From positions 1-15,672 of the forward strand of contig CAZEUZ010000013.1 of the NCBI GenBank assembly GCA_964515805.1: a DNA stretch of 15,672 nucleotides. The letters run 5' to 3'. Made by a program: the position numbers and the translations under genes. The stretch is from CAZEUZ01 sp964515805. Lineage in GTDB: Bacteria; Pseudomonadota; Gammaproteobacteria; Pseudomonadales; Cellvibrionaceae. How positions within the stretch are numbered: the first letter of the stretch is position 1; the number at the start of each line of letters is the position of its first letter. Below, in pieces: positions 1-7,588 of the stretch. Below the pieces are notes generated by a model. That model had not been told where the DNA came from and searched no databases. It saw only the letters and a program-made list of their open reading frames with translations.

Positions 1-20
1 GGCTGCACTCTCTATGTTTA

Positions 21-66
21 AGTCACTGGGATAGCGAATGTAGTAACTCGGTTAGTAACAGTGACT
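21..66. repeat. 8-base inverted repeat beyond the OmpA-family gene
   Basis: AGTCACTG at 21-28 is matched by its exact reverse complement CAGTGACT at 59-66. The loop holds two direct copies of TAGTAAC (41-47 and 53-59). It lies just past the stop codon of the minus-strand OmpA-family gene, so it could act as an RNA hairpin at the transcript end. The loop is 30 bases long and there is no T-run, so it is not a standard intrinsic terminator. It could be chance. Confidence 0.2.
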
Positions 67-80
67 ATCGATATAACAAG

Positions 81-1193
81 TTACTCTTGATACTCGGTGA
101 CTTCGGCTCCGAAGACAGCAACCACTCGTCTGTTCAGTCTGCGGCCTTCAGCGCTATTGTTGTCGGCAACAGGTCTTTCTTCCCCGTAGCCTGTGGCGTC
201 GAGCCGTTCGGGTTCAATTTCGAAAAGTTCAATCAGTACTTGGCGCACGGCGTTGGCGCGACGTTGTGACAGTTGTTTGTTGTAGGTGGAAGCGCCGACA
301 CTATCAGTATGGCCCTCGATAACGCCACTAACCGTTGGATACTGCTGCATAAAGTTTGCAACCTTGCCAATTTCGTCCAAATACTCTTTAGCAATAATGT
401 GACTGGCGGAAGCAAACTTTACATCGATACTAATTGTCTTGTTGACGACTAATTTTTTTATGCAGCCGGTTTCATCCACTTTTTTCCCAAGAGAGGTATT
501 GGGGCATTGATCCATACTATCAATAATACCGTCACTATCGCTGTCTTTTAATGGTTTATTAATAGGTGTTACCGCTATGGGTGTTGCACTTGGATTCAGT
601 TGTTTCTGGACTGGTGTACGTTTGCTCGTTTGGTTGGGCTTGTTATTACCAAAGGCGTAGCTTACCGCTAAAGTTAATAATTGATCGGTATCTCCTTCAT
701 CAACACTATAAACTGCCCGTAGATCGGCTTTGGTTGACCAGCGCTCACTGAGCCAATAACGCACACCCCCGCCAGCAGTTATCTGTGTTTCTTTATCGCT
801 GCCACTAGTATCATAATCAAAATCGGCATGACCTAATCCAATGGCTAAGTGTGGTTGGAATTGACCATAATTGTCTAATATCTTTAGACCTTCAATCATC
901 AACTGATTGAGATCGGCATCGACGTTGCCACTATCTCCGTCTGGACTACTATTGAGGTATTTTAGCTCAACACCCAAGTCTTTATTATAGTGATATTCGA
1001 GTGCCAGACCGACCAGTTCGTCGTCATCCAAATAGCGATCATTGTCAAACGATTGGTAGCCAATGGTTGGGTTGATAAACCATTTGCCGTCAGTTGCTGT
1101 TGTAAAACTGGAAGCTATAGACAGTATTCCAGCCAATAACAACTTAGTACAAGTTTGTTGCGTTTTTTGCTTTATTTTAGGATTTTGCTTCAT
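81..1193 (-). CDS. OmpA-family outer-membrane protein with TSP3-like linker
   Basis: 370-residue OmpA-type protein predicted to link the outer membrane to peptidoglycan. Residues 1-33 look like a signal peptide (Lys-rich start, hydrophobic 18-30, likely cut after TTA). Residues 36-182 alternate in the manner of an eight-strand beta-barrel and end in YAFG. A Pro/Thr/Lys-rich linker follows. Residues 217-244 carry an Asp-rich thrombospondin-3-type calcium motif (DSDSDGIIDSMDQC) with Cys230 and Cys244, which may pair. Residues 252-362 are the OmpA C-terminal peptidoglycan-binding domain, with GHTDSVG and LSQRRANAV. Asp297 and Arg312 have the 15-residue spacing of the diaminopimelate-binding pair in Acinetobacter OmpA. 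The start has a good ribosome site (AAGGAAG, about 7 bases upstream). It lies 38 bases after the caspase-FGE gene, so co-transcription is likely. The family call is firm; the specific role is unknown. Confidence 0.9.
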   Translation of the reverse strand: MKQNPKIKQKTQQTCTKLLLAGILSIASSFTTATDGKWFINPTIGYQSFDNDRYLDDDELVGLALEYHYNKDLGVELKYLNSSPDGDSGNVDADLNQLMIEGLKILDNYGQFQPHLAIGLGHADFDYDTSGSDKETQITAGGGVRYWLSERWSTKADLRAVYSVDEGDTDQLLTLAVSYAFGNNKPNQTSKRTPVQKQLNPSATPIAVTPINKPLKDSDSDGIIDSMDQCPNTSLGKKVDETGCIKKLVVNKTISIDVKFASASHIIAKEYLDEIGKVANFMQQYPTVSGVIEGHTDSVGASTYNKQLSQRRANAVRQVLIELFEIEPERLDATGYGEERPVADNNSAEGRRLNRRVVAVFGAEVTEYQE

Positions 1194-1231
1194 TATTCAC
1201 TTCCTTATAGTATGGGTATCTACAATTTTGA

Positions 1232-3109
1232 TTAAAGATCTCTTGCAAGTCTAAAGCCGAGGTATGCACGTCTCAAGCTTGACTTATTTCTACTGCGGTT
1301 ATACGAACGTGCATGTTTTTCACTGTTCAGCCAAGAGCCGCCACGATTGCTGCGATATGTTCCGATGTTAGGGCCCTTGGGGTCATCTTTGGGACTGCGT
1401 TGATAGTAATCTTTTGCATACCAGTCATTGACCCATTCCCAGACATTACCGCTCATGTCATATAAACCAAATTCATTGGGTAGTTTAGTGCCAACAAGAT
1501 GATGTCCGGAATCCCACTCTTCTCCGTACCATGCATAATCATTAGAATCATCTCCACCACAGAACAGTCTTGGCTCTGTACCGTTGCAGGCGTATTCCCA
1601 CTCTGCTTCAGTAGGCAGGCGGTAGTTTAACCTTGTTTTTTTATTCAATAATTCAATAAAAATTTGTATATCGTCCCAACTGACCCGTTCTACGGGATTT
1701 CCGTCCGATGTTTGATAAAGTGAGGGGTTGGAGTTCATGATAGCTTTCCATTGACCTTGGGTCACTTCGTACTTACCCATCATAAACGGTTTGGTAATGC
1801 ATACAGTATGTGCGGGCTTCTCACTACTATTGCCTTGGAAACTGCCCATTTTGAAGCATCCCTGAGGAATTTTTGCCATTGGAATTACGTTCGGGTCGCT
1901 TGTTACACCATTATTAGGGGTAACAGTTTTTATATCTTTCGTATTAATGGGTGGCGAGTGATTTTCATTGACATTGCGTGCACTAACGCCTCCCAATTTT
2001 TTCCCACCGTTTGTCTGAACTAAGCCGGATTGCCCAACATTTGCTGAATTGCTGGAAATTTCAATAGTTTCCGATTTTTCACTTTTTTTATTGTTCTCAA
2101 CTTGTGATGTTGCATTTTTAATAATTATTTCGGCAATTCTGCTATAAAAACCATTCGGGTACTGGTCGAGGTAAGCCTGATAGAGTTCCACGGAGTTAGA
2201 TTGTTTTACAGTATCCCAGAAGGTATTTTCAACCTCACTGGCTATAACTACACTAGTATTTACCGACGGTTGTGTTTGCGCTTGCACTTGTGGCTGAGTT
2301 TGAATAGGCGTTGGCGTTGGATCAGGAGTATGTTTAACGTTTTGGCTGCTGGCCTCTCTAAAGTAGAAATCACCTAGAATGACACCTTCTATGTAGGGTA
2401 CTTGGGCAGAATTTGAGGCGTTGTTGACGGCGATAGCCGTTTGTTTGAAGACTTCTTCTATCGTCAATCCTTCACGATTGATGGTTTCGATTAATTTTTC
2501 AGTGAATAGACCATTTTCTCCCTCTCCATCTGCAGCGACATCACCCGGTGAGGTAGCGTACAGGATTAATGAACCCTTGGGTGCCTCCATACGCGCTAAA
2601 CCACGCGTAGAGCTTCTAAAACTGCGGGCAAAGGGATTGTTGCGGCATGCATCGAGGATGACCAGGTTCAGTCCGTTTCCGGCTAGTGACATTTGGCTTA
2701 GTATGCGGCCTGCATTGATCGCTTCGTATTCAATATCCGCTTCCGACTCAATGTGCGCATTAATAGGAACCAGATAATTTATACCGCCGACTTGTAGACC
2801 GTGTCCGGCAAAATAAAATAGCCCGACGGTATCATCCTGCGAAAGTTCCTTACCGAAACTCCGGATGGCTCGTTTCATAGTTCTCGAATCTGCATCCAGT
2901 AGTTTGTTGACCTTAAAACCTAAATTTTCCAGCGTGTTCGCCATATCAGCGGCGTCATTAGCTGGATTTCTTAGTGGTGCATCTCTATATGAACTATTAC
3001 CAACAATGAGAGCAATACGATTGTCCATTGCCAAACTTTCTTGGCACACCCAATACATCATCAACAATGCTGCAAGGTGATAAAAACGGTCTAAGGTAGG
3101 TTGACCCAT
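1232..3109 (-). CDS. Exported caspase-like protein with C-terminal FGE/sulfatase-modifying-factor-like domain
   Basis: 625 residues. Residues 1-27 look like a signal peptide (hydrophobic LAALLMMYW, likely cut after SLA). Residues 29-250 form a caspase-like (peptidase C14, p20) domain. The dyad is His103 in YFAGHG and Cys155 in LDACRNNPF, each after a hydrophobic strand. Asp153 sits where metacaspases have the acidic residue linked to cleavage after Arg or Lys. Residues 255-285 are a Pro/Thr/Gln linker. Residues 292-330 hold a short helical YPNGFYSR motif often seen in such proteins, and 333-405 are polar and probably disordered. Residues 411-623 are a formylglycine-generating-enzyme-like domain of C-type-lectin fold (MGKYEVTQGQW, YRLPTEAEWEYAC, GLYDMSGNVWEW, NRGGSW, GFRLAR). 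The catalytic cysteine pair of true FGE after RGGSW is absent, so this half probably binds a ligand or protein. Cys418/437 and Cys508/517 could form disulfides, which fits export. Substrate and role are unknown. No Shine-Dalgarno sequence precedes the ATG. Confidence 0.88.
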   Translation of the reverse strand: MGQPTLDRFYHLAALLMMYWVCQESLAMDNRIALIVGNSSYRDAPLRNPANDAADMANTLENLGFKVNKLLDADSRTMKRAIRSFGKELSQDDTVGLFYFAGHGLQVGGINYLVPINAHIESEADIEYEAINAGRILSQMSLAGNGLNLVILDACRNNPFARSFRSSTRGLARMEAPKGSLILYATSPGDVAADGEGENGLFTEKLIETINREGLTIEEVFKQTAIAVNNASNSAQVPYIEGVILGDFYFREASSQNVKHTPDPTPTPIQTQPQVQAQTQPSVNTSVVIASEVENTFWDTVKQSNSVELYQAYLDQYPNGFYSRIAEIIIKNATSQVENNKKSEKSETIEISSNSANVGQSGLVQTNGGKKLGGVSARNVNENHSPPINTKDIKTVTPNNGVTSDPNVIPMAKIPQGCFKMGSFQGNSSEKPAHTVCITKPFMMGKYEVTQGQWKAIMNSNPSLYQTSDGNPVERVSWDDIQIFIELLNKKTRLNYRLPTEAEWEYACNGTEPRLFCGGDDSNDYAWYGEEWDSGHHLVGTKLPNEFGLYDMSGNVWEWVNDWYAKDYYQRSPKDDPKGPNIGTYRSNRGGSWLNSEKHARSYNRSRNKSSLRRAYLGFRLARDL

Positions 3110-3163
3110 AATATATAGATTAGTTTATTTAAAATTTTTAAAATCAACAAAAATACACAATGG

Positions 3164-3172
3164 ATTATAACA
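3164..3172 (-). promoter_or_regulatory. Candidate extended -10 promoter for the caspase-FGE/OmpA unit
   Basis: Read on the minus strand the bases are TGTTATAAT, a full match to the extended -10 form (TG, one base, TATAAT). No good -35 lies 16-18 bases upstream, which extended -10 promoters tolerate. Transcription would start near 3157. That gives a leader of about 47 bases, almost all A and T and without a Shine-Dalgarno sequence. If real, the two accessory genes are transcribed independently of the pil-aro operon. Confidence 0.5.
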
Positions 3173-3237
3173 AGCTTTCATAACGATGGAAGTTGTAACT
3201 TTTTGAGCATCAGATCACTATTTTTTGTGCTTTCATA

Positions 3238-4344
3238 TTAATTGGTTCCCGCATCCAGTATAGCCTTTTGTATTTGTTGATTACTGACTTTCTCGGTGAT
3301 AACGGCGTGACCGATATTCTTTAATAAAACTAACCGGAGCTTGCCATTGACTACTTTTTTATCCAATTGCATGGTTTCCAAAAACGTGCTGACGGAGATA
3401 TCTGTTGGCGGTGATATGGGCAAGTTCACTTTTTTTAGCAGCTGCTTCAGGCGATCCACATCAGTGCGGGTTAACCAACCCATCTTATGCGACAATTCGG
3501 CCGCAATAACCATGCCCGCCGCTACAGCCTCTCCATGTAACCATTCGCCATAACCTTTAGTGGTTTCTATAGCATGTCCAAAGGTATGACCTAGATTGAG
3601 AATGGCGCGAACACCGGCCTCTTTTTCATCTTTGGCGACCACTAACGCTTTATTTCGGCAAGAGCGTTCTATCGCTTCAGACATAATATCAGGCTCACCT
3701 TCTAGCAATGTCTCATAATGTTGCTCCAACCATTCGAAAAATGCTTGGTCCGCAATCAAACCGTATTTAATAACTTCGGCAAGTCCTGCCGACAGTTCTC
3801 GTGGAGGTAATGTTTTCAATACCTCGGTATCAATAATAACGCACTGAGGCTGATGAAAAGCGCCGATCATATTTTTTCCTAGCAAATGATTGACGCCTGT
3901 TTTCCCTCCCACGGATGAATCTACTTGTGACAACAGTGTGGTTGGCACCTGAATAAACTTTACTCCTCGTTGATAAGTTGCGGCGGCAAAGCCTGCCATG
4001 TCACCGACAACGCCACCACCGAGAGCAATGATTGTAGTGGTGCGATTATGTTTGTTTTCTAATAGGGAGTCGTATATAGATTCTATGGTCTGCAAATGTT
4101 TATAATTTTCACCATCTGGCAGAATAACAGTATTGATTTGATAGCTAGGTCTGTTCTGTAGGTTTGTTTTGAGACTTTCGATAACGCTGCCCAAGTATAA
4201 TGGCGCCACTGTTTGATTGGTCACAATGCATACTTGGCGACCATCAATATGAGGCTGTAAGCACTGACCGTTGCCCAGTAAATTAGCTCCGATGTAAATG
4301 GGGTAGCTGCGTTTATCGCCGAGCTCGACGGTAACTGTTTTCAT
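3238..4344 (-). CDS. aroB: 3-dehydroquinate synthase
   Basis: 368 residues, the usual length. AroB turns 3-deoxy-D-arabino-heptulosonate 7-phosphate into 3-dehydroquinate, the second step of the shikimate pathway, using NAD and a divalent metal in the cytoplasm. The NAD-binding region shows LPDGENYK (76-83), ALGGGVVGD (107-115) and PTTLLSQVDSS (134-144). The metal ligands are Glu190 (AEVIKYG), His253 (LGHTFGH) and His270 (LHGEAV). Their spacing of 63 and 17 residues equals that of the E. coli enzyme. It is the last gene of the pil-aro operon, 67 bases after aroK. That gap shows no clear terminator or promoter, and the ATG has no evident Shine-Dalgarno sequence. Confidence 0.97.
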   Translation of the reverse strand: MKTVTVELGDKRSYPIYIGANLLGNGQCLQPHIDGRQVCIVTNQTVAPLYLGSVIESLKTNLQNRPSYQINTVILPDGENYKHLQTIESIYDSLLENKHNRTTTIIALGGGVVGDMAGFAAATYQRGVKFIQVPTTLLSQVDSSVGGKTGVNHLLGKNMIGAFHQPQCVIIDTEVLKTLPPRELSAGLAEVIKYGLIADQAFFEWLEQHYETLLEGEPDIMSEAIERSCRNKALVVAKDEKEAGVRAILNLGHTFGHAIETTKGYGEWLHGEAVAAGMVIAAELSHKMGWLTRTDVDRLKQLLKKVNLPISPPTDISVSTFLETMQLDKKVVNGKLRLVLLKNIGHAVITEKVSNQQIQKAILDAGTN

Positions 4345-4411
4345 AAGCTGATTATTTTACGAGACTATTCTTGTAGGTCTATCATTTGACAGTTATATTA
4401 GTCTGCTATGA

Positions 4412-4933
4412 TCAATGCAAGTGCCTGATGATCTCCTGTGCAGTTTTCCTAGGGCTGTGAGCATCAGTCGCTACAGTTAATGTCGCGACTTCCCTATAAA
4501 GTGGGTCTCTTTCTTGTAGCAGAGATAATATTTTATCATTAGGATTATCGACTTGTAGAAGTGGGCGCTTATTATTCTTTTCGGTTCTTTCCATTAATAA
4601 AGTTGGATTGGCTGTCAAGTAACAAATGTTGTCAGCTTTTTTAAGTAACTTGCGGTTTTCTCTTCGCATTACAATCCCACCGCCGGTGGCTAACACCATG
4701 GAAGTGTTTTTCATTAAATCCGTTAATACGGAGGTTTCTCTCTCGCGGAAACCTTGTTCTCCTTCCTTATCAAAAATCCAGCTGATATTTGCACCTGCTC
4801 TTTCTTCAATTTCCCTATCAGAATCATAAAAAGGTAGGCCTAATAGTTTGGCGAGCAGTCGACCAACAGTGGATTTGCCCACGCCCATAGGCCCTACCAG
4901 CACGATTAGTAAAGAGCGATTGGATGTGGGCAA
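4412..4933 (-). CDS. aroK: Shikimate kinase, TTG start
   Basis: 173 residues. The enzyme phosphorylates shikimate at the 3-hydroxyl with ATP in the cytoplasm. Visible motifs are the P-loop GPMGVGKST (14-22), the shikimate-binding DSD (37-39), Arg63 in GFRERE, the Gly triplet 84-86 in ATGGG, the lid arginine in KRPLL (122-126) and ERDPLYREVA (141-150). The start must be the TTG at 4933. The next downstream ATG lies inside the P-loop, and no ATG or GTG lies in frame between this TTG and the end of pilQ. The resulting N-terminus has nearly the E. coli AroK length. TTG lies four bases after the pilQ stop and has little Shine-Dalgarno signal, so translation is probably coupled to pilQ. AroL is the paralogue; AroK is preferred from its place between pilQ and aroB. 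Confidence 0.96.
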   Translation of the reverse strand: MPTSNRSLLIVLVGPMGVGKSTVGRLLAKLLGLPFYDSDREIEERAGANISWIFDKEGEQGFRERETSVLTDLMKNTSMVLATGGGIVMRRENRKLLKKADNICYLTANPTLLMERTEKNNKRPLLQVDNPNDKILSLLQERDPLYREVATLTVATDAHSPRKTAQEIIRHLH

Positions 4934-4937
4934 GGCG

Positions 4938-7016
4938 TTAATCGATAAGGTTTTCAGATAGAATTCGCGGTGTGATGAAAATCAATATTTCACGCTTTTC
5001 ATTTTCATCCAGGTCATTGCGAAAGAGGCGGCCCAGATAAGGTATGTCTCCAAGCAGTGGTACTTTAGAAACAGTTTTGCTGTTTGTTTGGGTAAAAATG
5101 CCTCCTAGAACAACAGTTTGTCCGTCTCCAACCAACACACGGGTATTCAATTCGGTAGTGTCAATAGTTGGAATTTGGCCTCCTTCAGCGGCATCAACGT
5201 TTACTCCTAGAGAATCCTGATTAATTTTTAACTGCATGATAATGCGATTGTCAGGAGTAATTTGCGGTGTTACATCCAGCTTTAATACCGCGTCTCTAAA
5301 GATGGTCGTCACTGAATCGCCGTCACTGGTCGTATAAGGTATCTCGCTACCTGATTCGATAGTTGCCTGTTGTTTATCACCAGTAATTACTTTGGGTTGG
5401 GCAATTACCTCCGCAGCATTATTAGACTCCATAGCGGATAGCTCAAGGCCCAGCAACACATCATCGGCTAATATATCAAGCGATAATGTAGATGTTGTCT
5501 CCGGACCCACACCCAAAGCGATTAAGCCGGAAGTATCCAGTGTATTGTCGCTCCCCGGGGTGCCGGTAACAGTACCGGCAATATTGATGCCCAGTTCTTT
5601 GCGGAAATCGTTGTTTGCGATGACTATCCTTGACTCAATCATCACTTGGCGTACAGGGATATCTATTTCTTCGATAATTCGTTTAAATTCGTTAATTTTC
5701 TCTTCCGTGTCTGTCAGTATGATGGAATTGGTACGTTCATCGACAATTGCAGAACCGCGCTCCGATAAAATACTGCCAGTGGAATTACCTTCTTCGTCCC
5801 CTTCGTTATCAAACAAATTGAATAATTCGGCTGCATTAGCATATTTAACACGAATATATTCAGTACGCAGAGGGGCTAGTTCCTCCAGTTGTTGACGAGT
5901 CTCTAATTCCTGCCTCTCACGCTCTGCTATTTCTTCTGCTGGTGCTATCATCAGTACATTGCCAATTTGACGTTTATCCAGCCCTTTCGTTTTCAAGACC
6001 AAATCTAACGCTTGATCCCATGGCACATTCGCCAGCCGTAGAGTGATATTACCTTCAACGGTATCGCTGGCAACTAAATTAAGTTCAGTAAAGTCTGCAA
6101 TAATCTGCAGCACGGAGCGCACAGGGATATCTTGAAAGTTCAGTGATAATTTCTCACCGACGTAAGCAAAGCGTGCTTTTTTTTCTTCCGCTTGCGCGGG
6201 CGTTAGCGGCTTGACACTCAAAACATAGGTATCATCTGCCTGGTAGGCCAAATAATCAAATTCGTCTTTTACTTGTACCAAAATAACGGCGTTATCACCT
6301 TCCGCATTAGCTTCTACTATATTGACTGGTGTGGCAAAATCATTGACGTCTAAGCGTCGTCTCAATTCATTGGGGATGCGGGTATTAATAAAGTTAACAG
6401 CGATACCGCTGGCGGTTTCCTCGACATCAATATTTATCTTGGCGCTGCCGAGTGTTAGCAGTATTCTACCTTCTCCATTTTCGCCTCGGCGGAAATCAAT
6501 ATCCCTGATAATATTTTCATCGCCGATACTGAATTTTTTCTCGTCTGTTGCCAGCTTAGTGTACTGTGAAGCTGTTGCAGTGACTGCTTCAACAGTGACG
6601 ATAAGATCATTGTCTTGAATGCGCGTTGAATAGGCAGCTGGATTATTAAGATTGACCGTCAGACGTGTACGTCCTTCGCTAGACAGCAGTACTGCATCCT
6701 GTGCATTGTCAAATGACAGAGGAAATCTTTTTTGCGTCAGTTGATTGTTTACATTTAAAAAGTCCAGCACGATTCTGGCCGGTTTTTCTATAGTGTATCC
6801 TTTCGGTTGACTGGGAACTTCCGAGAAGTTGAGGCGGATTTCAAAGCGGCCACCGGGCAATTCGGAAAATTTCACGTCTTCCAAACTCGCGGCTATAGAC
6901 CAGCTGGGTAGTAAGAGGGCAACAAAAATAGCGGCTGGCGTTAGCGAGCCCAGTGCGAATAAGGGAGCTGTTCTTTTTTTACAGCCTCTATGAAATGTTT
7001 TGTAGAGTGATAACAC
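4938..7016 (-). CDS. pilQ: Type IV pilus secretin
   Basis: 692 residues, close to Pseudomonas PilQ. It forms the outer-membrane ring through which the pilus passes. The signal peptide is about 1-43: basic start, hydrophobic stretch 25-38, likely cut after SIAA. Two AMIN domains at about 45-145 and 170-268 bind peptidoglycan. An STN/N0 domain (about 288-345, with VRSVLQIIADFT and LRLANVPWDQALDLVL) and an N1 domain (about 383-452) come before the secretin domain (455-688). The secretin domain ends with the signature VPLLGDIPYLGRLF (652-665). The start is GTG, 12 bases after the pilP stop, with AGGT about 9 bases upstream. It needs PilP for docking to the inner-membrane complex and normally a pilotin encoded elsewhere. 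E. coli calls the paralogue hofQ, but the full pilMNOPQ set supports pilQ. Confidence 0.96.
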   Translation of the reverse strand: MLSLYKTFHRGCKKRTAPLFALGSLTPAAIFVALLLPSWSIAASLEDVKFSELPGGRFEIRLNFSEVPSQPKGYTIEKPARIVLDFLNVNNQLTQKRFPLSFDNAQDAVLLSSEGRTRLTVNLNNPAAYSTRIQDNDLIVTVEAVTATASQYTKLATDEKKFSIGDENIIRDIDFRRGENGEGRILLTLGSAKINIDVEETASGIAVNFINTRIPNELRRRLDVNDFATPVNIVEANAEGDNAVILVQVKDEFDYLAYQADDTYVLSVKPLTPAQAEEKKARFAYVGEKLSLNFQDIPVRSVLQIIADFTELNLVASDTVEGNITLRLANVPWDQALDLVLKTKGLDKRQIGNVLMIAPAEEIAERERQELETRQQLEELAPLRTEYIRVKYANAAELFNLFDNEGDEEGNSTGSILSERGSAIVDERTNSIILTDTEEKINEFKRIIEEIDIPVRQVMIESRIVIANNDFRKELGINIAGTVTGTPGSDNTLDTSGLIALGVGPETTSTLSLDILADDVLLGLELSAMESNNAAEVIAQPKVITGDKQQATIESGSEIPYTTSDGDSVTTIFRDAVLKLDVTPQITPDNRIIMQLKINQDSLGVNVDAAEGGQIPTIDTTELNTRVLVGDGQTVVLGGIFTQTNSKTVSKVPLLGDIPYLGRLFRNDLDENEKREILIFITPRILSENLID

Positions 7017-7028
7017 AATAAGTACCTA

Positions 7029-7574
7029 TCAGTTATTGGTTTGAATTGGCTTGTTTAATTCAATGGTGCGTGGACGTTCCAACCAACCGCCTGCACCGTC
7101 GGCAACGATTTCGACAACATCAATTTTGACGTCACTGAGCGCAATGATTTGCCCATGATTTTTGCCCATATAACCACCATGACTGACTCTGTGGATTTCA
7201 CCTTCGGCGTCGATAAGTGCCCATAGAACACCTGCTTTCTCTATGGATCCAACCATTGACAAATCATTAAAATTAAAACTTTCTAGCACTTCTTTAGGAC
7301 GGTTTAAATCTGGTTTGACATGGCTTTGATTGCCGACACTCCTCGCTTGTATCTGAATAACAACTGGAGGTTCGAACGGGCTGCGCAATCTCATTGCACT
7401 GTAAGTAAATGTTTCATGAGGTTTAAAGATCGGCAATGGCTCTATCTGGCCACTGGGCCTGCGTTTTGTTTCGGCAATATAATTGGTCAAGTCGCTATGA
7501 GACTTTGAAGAATTACACCCGCTTAAAAGAAGCGATAGACTTGATAACAGTGCATAAAAAAGCAATTTAGTCAT
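7029..7574 (-). CDS. pilP: Type IV pilus assembly lipoprotein
   Basis: 181 residues. The N-terminus has a lipoprotein signal with lipobox LSGC, so Cys20 is the predicted lipidated residue, followed by Asn21. Residues 21-95 are flexible, with the family's RSPFEPP segment at 64-70, the part that binds PilN/PilO. Residues 100-172 form the compact beta domain (MVGSIEKAGVLWALIDAEG and GWLERPRTIEL) that contacts the N0/N1 domains of PilQ. It bridges the inner-membrane PilMNO complex to the secretin. It starts 14 bases after the pilO stop, with AAGGG about 11 bases upstream. Identification rests on the lipobox, these segments and its position between pilO and pilQ. Confidence 0.94.
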   Translation of the reverse strand: MTKLLFYALLSSLSLLLSGCNSSKSHSDLTNYIAETKRRPSGQIEPLPIFKPHETFTYSAMRLRSPFEPPVVIQIQARSVGNQSHVKPDLNRPKEVLESFNFNDLSMVGSIEKAGVLWALIDAEGEIHRVSHGGYMGKNHGQIIALSDVKIDVVEIVADGAGGWLERPRTIELNKPIQTNN

Positions 7575-7588
7575 AGGTAATCAACCCT

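Noticed and set aside
1264..1314. Exact 8-base inverted repeat ATGCACGT (1264-1271) and ACGTGCAT (1307-1314)
   Set aside because: It lies within coding sequence of the FGE-like domain with a 35-base spacer and no downstream T-run. The bases are explained by the codons, and a chance match of this size is plausible.
1232..1350. Variable region of a diversity-generating retroelement at the end of the caspase-FGE gene
   Set aside because: The RGGSW to GFRLAR tail resembles the C-type-lectin variable proteins of such elements. However, there is no reverse transcriptase or template repeat in the window, and the codons lack the run of NNC triplets expected from AAC template positions. The tail is ordinary for FGE-like domains.
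2421..2777. 118-codon plus-strand open frame inside the caspase-FGE gene
   Set aside because: It is antisense to the caspase domain with its catalytic motifs, and it has no domain signature of its own.
5392..5895. 167-codon plus-strand open frame inside pilQ
   Set aside because: It is antisense to the conserved N1 and secretin regions of PilQ, is rich in Ser/Ile as expected from the reverse of its codons, and shows no recognisable domain or ribosome site.
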